The translations under genes and the position numbers were made by a program. A stretch of 64,000 nucleotides of DNA from Desulfobacterales bacterium (GTDB taxonomy: Bacteria > Desulfobacterota > Desulfobacteria > Desulfobacterales > Desulfosarcinaceae): contig JACRDD010000005.1 of assembly GCA_016218685.1 (NCBI GenBank), positions 62,001 through 126,000 on the forward strand, written 5' to 3'. The notes beneath the pieces were generated by a model. It did no database searches. It was not told where the DNA came from and saw only the letters and a program-made list of their open reading frames with translations. Shown here piece after piece: positions 17,387-24,808 of the stretch. Position 1 is the first letter of the stretch. Every line of letters starts with the position of its first letter.

Positions 17387-18793
17387 TCAGCGCCGATCCA
17401 GAATCGCCTTGGCCGGGATCAGGCCGGTGGCGCTGGCCGAGACGATGTTGCCGGCCACGCCCGGGCCGTCGCCGGCCACGAAGAGCCCTTTGACGGCGGT
17501 TTCCAGATGTTGGTCGGTGTCCACCTGGGTGGCGAAGAATTTGATTTCGGGGGCATAGAGCAGGGTTTCGTCGTTGGAGACGCCCACCACCACGCGGTTG
17601 AGCTGTTCCAGGCCGTCCATGAGGTTGGCCAGGATGCGTTCGGGCAGGGCCATGGCGATGTCGCCGCACACCACGTTGGTCAGGGTGGGGCGGATGTAGC
17701 CTTTGTGGATGCGCTGCCAGGTGCTGCGCCGGCCGCGCTTGAGGTCGCCGTAACGCTGCAGGATCGGCTTGCCGCCGCCGATGAGGGTCGCCAAGTGGCC
17801 GATGGCTTCGCCGTAGGCCTGGTTGTCGGTCACCGGCTCGGTAAGCACCACCTTGGACAGGAAGGCGAAGTTGGTGTTTTCCGATTTTTTGTCCCGGAAG
17901 GCGTGGCCGTTGACGCAGACGAAGTTGTTGTAGTTTTCCATGGCCACGTACCCGCCCTGATTGGTGCAGAAGGTGCGGGTCTGGTCGTCATACTTGGTGG
18001 TCTGGATGAAAAAGGTCGGATCGTAAATAATGGCGCACAGATCCTGGAGAATGTCGTTGTGCACCTCCACCCGCACGCCCACCTCGATGCCGCGCTGGCG
18101 CACCCCCAGCTCCAATTGCATGGCCAGGCGCCCCATCCAATCGGCGCCGGCCCGGCCAGGGGCCAGGATCACGTGGGGTGCCTGGTAGGCCTTGCGATTG
18201 GTGACGACGCCCGTGACGCAGCCCTTCTCCACCACCACATCGCGCACATCCTCGGAGCTGTGGATCACCACCCCGCGCTGACGCAGGTACTCGGCCATCC
18301 CGGCGATGTGGGCCGGCAACCGGTCGCTGCCCAGATGCTTCTGTTTGATGATCAGCAGATCGATACCGTAGCGCTTGGCCGATTTGCGGATGGTCTGGGC
18401 GGTCTCCATGTCGGTGGGGTAAACCGGCCCATCCATGCCGAAGCGGTTGAAGATCCGCTCGGTTTCGGCGATCAGGGCCTGGGCCGCGGTCGGCGCCATG
18501 AACTGGGTCAGATCGCTTTTACCCAGCTTGTGGATGTAGTTGAGCTTGCCGTCGGAGAAGAGCCCGGCGCCGCCGATGCCGCACAGAATGTTGCATGGCT
18601 TGCAGCGCTGGCAGGGGGTAAGGGCCGTCATGGGGCATTTGCGCCGTTCGGGCGGCTTGCCCTTGTCCACCAGCAGCACCTTCAGATCCGAATGCTCGCT
18701 CAGGTGGTAGGCCGCAAACAGACCAGCGGGGCCGGCCCCGACGATGATGACGTCAAATTGGGTGACGCCGGATGTTTCAGCAGACGCATTCAC
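17387..18793 (-). CDS. FAD-dependent oxidoreductase (NAD(P)/FAD family)
   Basis: A 468-residue flavoprotein. The N-terminal dinucleotide-binding motif is VIIVGAGPAGLFAAYHL. It is followed by a Cys-rich stretch, KCPMTALTPCQRCKPCNIL, and GGAGLFSDGKLN, as in the uncharacterised FAD-dependent dehydrogenase family related to YxnA/COG2509. Near the C-terminus VKGLFVAGDGPGVAGNIVSA completes the FAD site. The clustered cysteines could bind a metal or an Fe-S cluster; this is inference. The substrate is unknown. It is transcribed toward the kinase gene, tail to tail. Confidence 0.85.
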   Translation of the reverse strand: MNASAETSGVTQFDVIIVGAGPAGLFAAYHLSEHSDLKVLLVDKGKPPERRKCPMTALTPCQRCKPCNILCGIGGAGLFSDGKLNYIHKLGKSDLTQFMAPTAAQALIAETERIFNRFGMDGPVYPTDMETAQTIRKSAKRYGIDLLIIKQKHLGSDRLPAHIAGMAEYLRQRGVVIHSSEDVRDVVVEKGCVTGVVTNRKAYQAPHVILAPGRAGADWMGRLAMQLELGVRQRGIEVGVRVEVHNDILQDLCAIIYDPTFFIQTTKYDDQTRTFCTNQGGYVAMENYNNFVCVNGHAFRDKKSENTNFAFLSKVVLTEPVTDNQAYGEAIGHLATLIGGGKPILQRYGDLKRGRRSTWQRIHKGYIRPTLTNVVCGDIAMALPERILANLMDGLEQLNRVVVGVSNDETLLYAPEIKFFATQVDTDQHLETAVKGLFVAGDGPGVAGNIVSASATGLIPAKAILDRR

Positions 18794-18817
18794 AGGACAA
18801 TTCCTCTCACGCTGCGA

Positions 18818-19702
18818 TCAGCGCTTCGACGGCGGCGGCACCCCCTCCGGCGCCAAATCACCATAGAGCTTTTGGGCGCAATCGGGGCAGAGACTATGGC
18901 TGAAATGGGCTTCAGTGCGATCCTGAATAAATTTTTCGATGCGCTCCCAAAACCCCTGGTCATCCCGGATCTTGTGGCATCGGGCGCACATCGGAATCAA
19001 GCCTTCCAGGGTTTTGACCTCGCCCAGGGCGCTATGCAGGCGTGCGATCAACTGCTCTTTTTCCTGATTGTCCCGCTGGGATGCCATCAGCGCCAGGTAG
19101 GCCCCCCGACGGGTACGATTGATCGAGCGCAACATGGCGACCCCCAAGAAATTCAAGGGAATCAGAAACAAAAACGCACCGATGAACTCCGTCAGCGGCA
19201 GGTTCAGATAAAAGTAACCGACAACCACGCCGCCAAAGCCCATAAAGAGGCAGGCGAACACCGTAAAATCCAGGCGGTTGGATAGAAACTGGTAGTAGAC
19301 CAGGGTGAACAGGATCGCATCGACCCCCACATAAATGGCCGGCATGTGCCGCTCGATGGCCAGCATGAAGATCGACACGGCGATCGCCACTTGCACCCCG
19401 ACCACTATAAAAGGATAAGCCCCGAAGTAGTCCTTTTGCCGCCGGATATATTCGGCGCCGGCAACGATGATGGCCACGGCCGTCAGCCGCACGCCCAGCA
19501 GATGAAGGATGGTGCCTTTGTCCGCGGCGCTGATGAGATCGACGATGAAGAAAGAGAACCCCATGAAGGCAATCACCAGCAGGGTGAGATGGGTTCCCTT
19601 GCGGATATCGTTCCAAGTGAATTGAAGATAGCTCTTTTCAACGGCGCTTGAAACGAATTCGCCGGAAAAGGAGATCGAGGCATCCTTGAAAGATTGACCC
19701 AT
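18818..19702 (-). CDS. Membrane protein with C-terminal Cys-rich domain
   Basis: A 294-residue protein with about six transmembrane helices (~35-200) and a cytoplasmic tail. The tail has a short helix (QEKEQLIARLHSALGEVKT), then GLIPMCARCHKIRDDQGFW, a WERIEKFIQ motif and CPDCAQKLYG. This CxxC...CxxC module is often found at the C-terminus of PAS or kinase proteins in Desulfobacterota and probably binds zinc. No kinase domain is present, so the protein may be a signalling adaptor. It lies 24 nt upstream of the oxidoreductase gene, in the same direction, and may be co-transcribed with it. Confidence 0.7.
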   Translation of the reverse strand: MGQSFKDASISFSGEFVSSAVEKSYLQFTWNDIRKGTHLTLLVIAFMGFSFFIVDLISAADKGTILHLLGVRLTAVAIIVAGAEYIRRQKDYFGAYPFIVVGVQVAIAVSIFMLAIERHMPAIYVGVDAILFTLVYYQFLSNRLDFTVFACLFMGFGGVVVGYFYLNLPLTEFIGAFLFLIPLNFLGVAMLRSINRTRRGAYLALMASQRDNQEKEQLIARLHSALGEVKTLEGLIPMCARCHKIRDDQGFWERIEKFIQDRTEAHFSHSLCPDCAQKLYGDLAPEGVPPPSKR

Positions 19703-19799
19703 AATGCTTGCCGGCCCCTGAAAGCAACTGTTGGCTGCCTGAATTCCTACAAAATTTATAAAGCATACTTTTGGATGCGAAGAAAGCGGGAATTAGGCT

Positions 19800-19829
19800 T
19801 TGACTTAAACGCGCACCGGCACTTATAGT
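19800..19829 (+). promoter_or_regulatory. Candidate sigma-70 promoter for the ABM-domain gene
   Basis: TTGACT (19800-19805), 18-nt spacer and TATAGT (19824-19829), five-of-six matches in each box. It would give a ~155-nt untranslated leader before the gene at 19993. The spacing is one nt over the optimum. Confidence 0.45.
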
Positions 19830-19992
19830 GAAAACAGATCAACCCTCGGCGGGACCGGGCCAAACGATCTGACGAACGCCAACGCCTCCATCGACCATTC
19901 CACTGAATGGATTCCCACCCGCACCACGGCCCGCGCTCCTGTTTTCGATCCATCAACGCCAGGAACCGTAAATTACATCCAAGGAGGTATAT

Positions 19993-20289
19993 ATGGCAGT
20001 CAAAGCCCTCATCAAACGAAGCATTCCGGCCGGCAAGGCCAAGGAGATGATCCCCCTGTTCCGACAGATGCGTTCGCTGGCCATGAGCATGGACGGCTAC
20101 ATTTCGGGGGAAACGCTGCGCAATCTAAACAACCCCGAGGAATTTCTGGTCATCAGCAGTTGGCAATCCTCCGATGAGTGGATCAAATGGCTCAAGAGCC
20201 CCGAACGCCAGAAGATCCAAGCGCGCATCGACGAGTTGCTGGGCGGCCAGACCCAATATGAGCTCTACCACTACGGATTCAGCGAATAA
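19993..20289 (+). CDS. Antibiotic biosynthesis monooxygenase (ABM) domain protein
   Basis: A 98-residue cytoplasmic protein with a dimeric alpha-beta barrel ABM fold suggested by AVKALIKRSIPAGKAKEMIPL, FLVISSWQSSDEWIKWL and the C-terminal YELYHYGFSE. Members are quinol monooxygenases, haem-degrading enzymes or functionally unknown small proteins; the sequence here does not decide. The start has an excellent ribosome site (AAGGAGG, 13 nt upstream to the ATG). It is a single gene between a divergent membrane-protein gene and a convergent TolC-family gene. Confidence 0.75.
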   Translation: MAVKALIKRSIPAGKAKEMIPLFRQMRSLAMSMDGYISGETLRNLNNPEEFLVISSWQSSDEWIKWLKSPERQKIQARIDELLGGQTQYELYHYGFSE

Positions 20290-20296
20290 CCTTGCG

Positions 20297-21703
20297 TTAC
20301 TTGAAGGTTTCCAGGATCTGTCCGGTGGCGGTCTGCAAGTCATACCATGAGAAGCGCAGGGCGACCCTGGCGAGGGCCAACTGCGCCTGGGCAACAATCA
20401 GGTCGCGTTGAGCCTCGTTCAGCCGCACCAGGGAGCCCACCCCCGCCTTATACTCTTTTTCAACCAGATCGCGCTGTTGCTGCACCAACTGGGTATTGGT
20501 CTCCTGCAACTGCAATTGTGCCTGGGCCGCGCCGATTTGGTTGGCGATCGTTTGAACTTCCGAGGCCACCTGGACCTTGGCATCCTTCAGAACCATCTCG
20601 GTTTCGTAAAGCCGCGCCTTGGCCTCGCCATGCCGGGCGCGGGTCAGGCCGCCGGCAAAGAGATTCCAATTCAGGCCGACCCCCACCGAATTGCCGAAAT
20701 CGTCGCTTTCGAAATCCATGTCTTCCGGGCGTTCGCCCTCATAGGTTCCCAATAGCGAGACCGTGGGAAAATAACCGGCCCGGGCGACCTTGACCCCGGC
20801 TTCGGCCTGGCGCACGGTCCAGTCGCCGCGCTGCAAGTCGGGCCGCAGGCGCAAAGCCGTCTCCATCTGTTCGGTACTTTGGGGCACGGCCAGCTCCTGT
20901 TCGCTGGTCGGGGCCATATCGGCCAGACGTAACTTTTCGGGAAACCGCCCCTCGGGGACTCCCAACAGGGCCGACAGCGAGATCAGCCAGCGGCGGTAAT
21001 CGGTCTCCTCCTGAATGCGCCGGCTCAGGGCGCTGTTACCGCGGATCTGGAAATTGAGCACGTCACTCAAGGCGCCGGTGCCCACATCGTAACGCAGGCG
21101 CGACTCGGTCAAAAGGCGCTGGTTGAACGCCTCGTCGGCCTTGGCGATGGCCACGTTTTCCTGGGCCAACTGGGCCTGCAAGAAGGCAAAGGCCACCGCC
21201 GATAGCAGCAGGCGCCGGGCATCTTCCCGGGCCGCGGCCGAGGCCCGTTCGCCATAGCGCGCGCCGGCCAGGCGGAACTTGCGCGCAAAGCCGTCGAACA
21301 CCAGCCAACTGGCCGCCAGGCCGGCATTGTAATACTCTTCCGGATTGGTCAGGCTCGATCCGAAAAACTGGGCCATCGCCTGCTGGGAACGAAATTCGTT
21401 CTCCGCCATATCCACCCGGGCCGCCCCCGCCGAAGCATCCACCTGGGGCCAATAGGGCGCCTGGGCCTGCTTGACGATCTGGGAGGCCTGCATCACGCGG
21501 GCCTGGGCCGCCTCCAAGGAGGGATTGGATGCCAGGGCGATCCTGGCCGCCGTCGCCAGATCGAGCACTTCGATTTTATTCAGCTCATCCAGCGCCGATG
21601 TTGGCGGCTGGGCAAGGGCGGGTCCGTTGAGGGCTACCATTGCGCAGAGCAGAATCCCACACCGCAACGAGGCCAAAAACCGTTTAAAACTTTTTATAGG
21701 CAT
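20297..21703 (-). CDS. TolC-family outer-membrane efflux protein
   Basis: A 468-residue outer-membrane factor. After a signal peptide ending ALAQ, two repeats rich in Ala, Gln and Leu form the helical-barrel arms, as in TolC/OprM: DLATAARIALASNPSLEAAQARV in the first, LRPDLQRGDWTVRQAEAGVKVARAGYFPTVSLLG in the second. No membrane-fusion or inner-membrane pump gene is adjacent, so its partner is elsewhere. Two ATGs are adjacent; I chose the second, which gives 6 nt to AGGAG, while the first would give only 3 nt. Confidence 0.88.
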   Translation of the reverse strand: MPIKSFKRFLASLRCGILLCAMVALNGPALAQPPTSALDELNKIEVLDLATAARIALASNPSLEAAQARVMQASQIVKQAQAPYWPQVDASAGAARVDMAENEFRSQQAMAQFFGSSLTNPEEYYNAGLAASWLVFDGFARKFRLAGARYGERASAAAREDARRLLLSAVAFAFLQAQLAQENVAIAKADEAFNQRLLTESRLRYDVGTGALSDVLNFQIRGNSALSRRIQEETDYRRWLISLSALLGVPEGRFPEKLRLADMAPTSEQELAVPQSTEQMETALRLRPDLQRGDWTVRQAEAGVKVARAGYFPTVSLLGTYEGERPEDMDFESDDFGNSVGVGLNWNLFAGGLTRARHGEAKARLYETEMVLKDAKVQVASEVQTIANQIGAAQAQLQLQETNTQLVQQQRDLVEKEYKAGVGSLVRLNEAQRDLIVAQAQLALARVALRFSWYDLQTATGQILETFK

Positions 21704-22191
21704 CATCGACTCCTATTTGAGGGTGAAAACAGCCAAAATCCATATAACAGCCCGACCGCAGGGGCAATTCAATTTTAGAGAACCCGATAGGCATTTTGCA
21801 AAGCACCGAATTATGAAAAGCGGGTTGGTATTTTGCCAAAACAGTTCCGCAAATCCCCAAAACTTATATATCGCATTGTTTATAAATAGAAAATCTAGAA
21901 TCAAGAATGGAATTTACTGGCGATGCGTCCCCGGAAAAAACGGACGCGTATAAAACTTCTTAATGCCCTGAATAAGACCTCTCCGCTCCGCATTCCGACA
22001 CGCCAGAGAGTCGATATGCTTTTTGCCAAAGGTTCGCGTCACCAATCATACCGCTGTTATCGTTCGGCTTTCAGGAATGGCGGCGGACATGTAAACCGCG
22101 ACACGGCGTTACAAAGTGTATCCCTGGCATACCTTTTGCCCACAAAGAGTGCCAACAGGCAACCAAACCCGCATAGGAGCCCTGAACGCAC
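21704..22191. other. 488-nt intergenic region between TolC and the first pilus cassette
   Basis: AT-rich compared with its surroundings and without a convincing gene. The right end holds the sigma-54-type promoter for the pilus cassette, and the left end carries the TolC ribosome site. A small inverted repeat GCGTCC/GGACGC (near 21925-21947) is present. I see nothing else in it. Confidence 0.6.
22124..22140 (+). promoter_or_regulatory. Sigma-54 promoter for first pilus cassette
   Basis: CTGGCATACCTTTTGCC matches the -24/-12 consensus: GG at 22126-22127, exactly ten nt, then GC at 22138-22139. Transcription should begin near 22150, ~40 nt before the first gene. Type IV pilin genes are often sigma-54 dependent. 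Confidence 0.75.
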
Positions 22192-22746
22192 ATGAACGCT
22201 TATCTGCCCATAATTTTAAATTTTATTAAAAAAATCAGACGCTCAGATGGCTTGACGGTGGTAGAATTGGTAGTGACCATCGCAATGGTGGCCATTTTGT
22301 TCGGCATCGGCGTGCCCAGCATCAATGCGTTGGTTAACAGCTCGGGCGCCAACCGCGCCGCTTATGAGCTCATCAGCGACATGAACCTGGCTCGTATCCA
22401 GGCGGTCCGCAGCGGACGCAGCGCCGCAGTGGTCTTCAACGCGCCGGGGCCCAACCAATATACGATCACCTGGAACGACGGGGCTAATTCGAGGACCATC
22501 GATTTGGGCAATTTCCGCGGCGGCGTGGCCTTCGAAGCCAATCCTCCAGGAGCGACCACGCCGCTGCCGGTGGCCAGCGTCATTTTTTCGCCAAGGGGTT
22601 TTGCCCAACAGAATCCGCCGGGCTGGGGCAACATCTATTTGACCGATCAGGACAATATCAAGGTGATACGCGTGGAAACCACCTTTACCGGCGTAGTCAG
22701 CGCCATGCGCTGGAGCCCGACCACCAATACCTGGAATTATGAATAG
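22192..22746 (+). CDS. Type IV minor pilin, FimT/GspH-like (cassette 1)
   Basis: A 184-residue prepilin-like protein. The leader ends at Gly20 and mature residues start LTVVE with the invariant Glu at +5; a ~20-residue hydrophobic helix follows. The remaining part carries the FimT/GspH pattern: AYELISDMNLARIQAVRSGRSAAVVF, then a FSPRGFA stretch and a terminal W near SAMRWSPTTNTW. FimT/GspH minor pilins sit at the pilus tip and help prime assembly with PilV, PilW, PilX and PilY1. It is the first gene of the cassette. A TAGGAG element lies 12 nt upstream, a long but usable spacing. Confidence 0.88.
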   Translation: MNAYLPIILNFIKKIRRSDGLTVVELVVTIAMVAILFGIGVPSINALVNSSGANRAAYELISDMNLARIQAVRSGRSAAVVFNAPGPNQYTITWNDGANSRTIDLGNFRGGVAFEANPPGATTPLPVASVIFSPRGFAQQNPPGWGNIYLTDQDNIKVIRVETTFTGVVSAMRWSPTTNTWNYE

Positions 22747-22756
22747 GATGAACACC

Positions 22757-23704
22757 ATGAAAAAGATATGCGGGGCAATCCCGGCCAACCCTGAAGGCTG
22801 TGAAGCCAACAAAGGGTTCACCTTGGTGGAGGTGCTCATCTCCATGGTGGTGGCCACGGTACTGGTCGGCGCCATTTACAGCAGCTACGTCATTCAGCAG
22901 AAGGCCTACACGGTCCAGCGCGATCTGGCACGCATGGAGAACTGCCTGCGGGCGGCCATGCAGATCATCCGCAGCGACCTGCTCAATAGCGGACGAAATG
23001 GCGAAATGGACGGCACCCTGGGCATCATGGAGAGCCGGCGCTGGAACCAATTGAACTTGAACACGCTCGATACCGGCGTCAACGGATTTCAAGGCCTTAC
23101 CCTGACAACAGGCATGGATGGTGATTTGGCGGCGGGCATCCTGCCGGACGGCAGCGCGGACCTGGGTGTTACGCAAACCATCAGCTACCGGCTCCTCGAT
23201 ACCGACGCCGACGGCCGTCGGGAGCTCTATCGCATCGACAGCAACTACCCGGCGGGCGCGGCTACGGTCCCCGCGGTACCCAACGGCGTGCTCCTCTGCG
23301 ATTGCATCGACGATATGGGTTTTGCCTTCGCCATCGACAGGGATCACGATGAAGAGATCGACCGCGTGAACGCACCGCCCAACCCGTCCACCCTCATCTG
23401 GGCCGCGGATGTCAACAATACGGGAGGGTTGGAAACCAACCTGGACAGCAATAATTCGGGCACCATCACCCAGGCCGACGCCGGAGGGGTTGCCATCGGC
23501 CAGGAAGTGGCCTACCGGGATTCCCGTGCCGTGCGCATCTGGCTACTTGCACGTTCCGCCCGCCCGGATACCAATTATCATGATGGCAAAGTCTATCAGG
23601 TCGGCCTCAAGACCATCAACCCGGAGATCGACAATACCGCCATGTTTCGCAGGATGCTGCTGAGCAGCACCGTCACGCTGCGCAACCGCGAACGCAGACC
23701 TTAA
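22757..23704 (+). CDS. pilW: Type IV minor pilin PilW-like (cassette 1)
   Basis: A 315-residue prepilin (from 22757). The leader ends at KG and the mature N-terminus is FTLVEVLISMVV, with Glu at +5. Features of the PilW family include QQKAYTVQRDLARMENCLRAAMQIIRSDL and a large C-terminal domain. A Cys pair (VLLCDCIDDMG) is visible. Its start is uncertain: three in-frame ATGs lie within 18 nt. I took the one with AGGA 8 nt upstream; the earliest (22739) would overlap the previous gene. Confidence 0.85.
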   Translation: MKKICGAIPANPEGCEANKGFTLVEVLISMVVATVLVGAIYSSYVIQQKAYTVQRDLARMENCLRAAMQIIRSDLLNSGRNGEMDGTLGIMESRRWNQLNLNTLDTGVNGFQGLTLTTGMDGDLAAGILPDGSADLGVTQTISYRLLDTDADGRRELYRIDSNYPAGAATVPAVPNGVLLCDCIDDMGFAFAIDRDHDEEIDRVNAPPNPSTLIWAADVNNTGGLETNLDSNNSGTITQADAGGVAIGQEVAYRDSRAVRIWLLARSARPDTNYHDGKVYQVGLKTINPEIDNTAMFRRMLLSSTVTLRNRERRP

Positions 23705-23715
23705 GGAGAACGACC

Positions 23716-24141
23716 ATGCGCCTGCTTCAATTATTTCGCAAAAGACTCAAACTTCGGGGCAACCACGGTTTCACCCTGCTGGAAACCATGGTGGGCATGA
23801 TGATTTTCTCCGTGGGCTTTTCGGCCGTGCTCTACATGCAGGTCGTGGGCATCCGCGCCCACGCCAACGCCAGGGAGCAAGTCAACGAGGTCCACGGCAC
23901 CGTCGGCCTATTGGAAGCCTTGAAGATGCCGTCGGCATGGAATTCCGCGCTGCTCCAGGGCGATGCGGCGGGCTTGCACCACGCCAGCAACGATCTGCCG
24001 ATCAAAGACCTGGACACCATGACCTACACGGTATTCAACGACACCCTGGTGGCCGACACCCAGATCATCGTGGTCACCAACCTTCGAAAACCCCTTGCCC
24101 AAATGTACTCCGTAAGGGGCATTATTCCGAGGATCAGGTAA
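23716..24141 (+). CDS. pilV: Type IV minor pilin PilV-like (cassette 1)
   Basis: A 141-residue prepilin: leader ending at HG, then FTLLETMVGMMIFSVGF with Glu at +5. It fits PilV by size, position between PilW and PilX, and the short segment NAREQVNEVHGTVGLLEALK. AAGGAG lies 7 nt before the ATG. PilV-type minor pilins form part of the tip priming complex. Confidence 0.8.
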   Translation: MRLLQLFRKRLKLRGNHGFTLLETMVGMMIFSVGFSAVLYMQVVGIRAHANAREQVNEVHGTVGLLEALKMPSAWNSALLQGDAAGLHHASNDLPIKDLDTMTYTVFNDTLVADTQIIVVTNLRKPLAQMYSVRGIIPRIR

Positions 24142-24158
24142 CGAGGAGGCGCACGGCC

Positions 24159-24806
24159 ATGCAAGTCACCCTGAATAAAAACGGATCGGTCACCGTCATT
24201 GCCCTGGTGGTTCTGGTGGCCATTACGGCCCTGGGGACCACCCTCATCAACCTGGGCACCATGGAGCAGAACATGGCGGCCAACGAAAAATTCCAGGACG
24301 CCGATTTCGTCGAAGCCGATGCCTGCGTTTACGCCACCGCCAAGTTTTTGCGTCTCACCATGGACCTGCAAACCGACAAGTCCGCCGTCCGGCAAGGTAT
24401 CCCGGAGGGCGATCCCCTGGCGCCCGGCATCGTTTACCCACCGAGCTCCAGTCTAGCGGACTTCTATGATCGCATTATCATGGGAGAGAACCAGAGCTTT
24501 TATGAACAAGACCCCGACGATGGCGTCATAAAAGTCATGTTTGCCGAAGATCTGTCCTACAACCCCAATATGCTGCCGGCCTTGGCCGATATCCGCCCGT
24601 TGGATGAGGCACCCACCAGAGGCTCCGGCGCCAACCAGTTCGCCGCCGGGTACTCCGCGGGCATCGGCCTGGGCGGCGCCGGTGGCGGGGCATTTTCCAA
24701 TTGGTTCATACTGATCTGCGAGGGGCGCAGCCTGAACGATCCCGACCAGGGATCGCGCCGGGTCTATGCACGCTACCGTAGAGTCTCAATCGCGGGAGGA
24801 CTATAA
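24159..24806 (+). CDS. pilX: Type IV minor pilin PilX-like (cassette 1)
   Basis: A 215-residue protein with the PilX-type N-terminus NKNGSVTVIALVVLVAITALG. As in other PilX/GspK-like pilins, the +5 Glu is replaced (here Ile). The conserved stretch MEQNMAANEKFQDADFVEAD matches PilX. GGAGG lies 9 nt before the ATG. An in-frame extension upstream overlaps PilV and is unlikely. It ends GGL just before the PilY1 start. Confidence 0.78.
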   Translation: MQVTLNKNGSVTVIALVVLVAITALGTTLINLGTMEQNMAANEKFQDADFVEADACVYATAKFLRLTMDLQTDKSAVRQGIPEGDPLAPGIVYPPSSSLADFYDRIIMGENQSFYEQDPDDGVIKVMFAEDLSYNPNMLPALADIRPLDEAPTRGSGANQFAAGYSAGIGLGGAGGGAFSNWFILICEGRSLNDPDQGSRRVYARYRRVSIAGGL

Positions 24807-24808
24807 TC

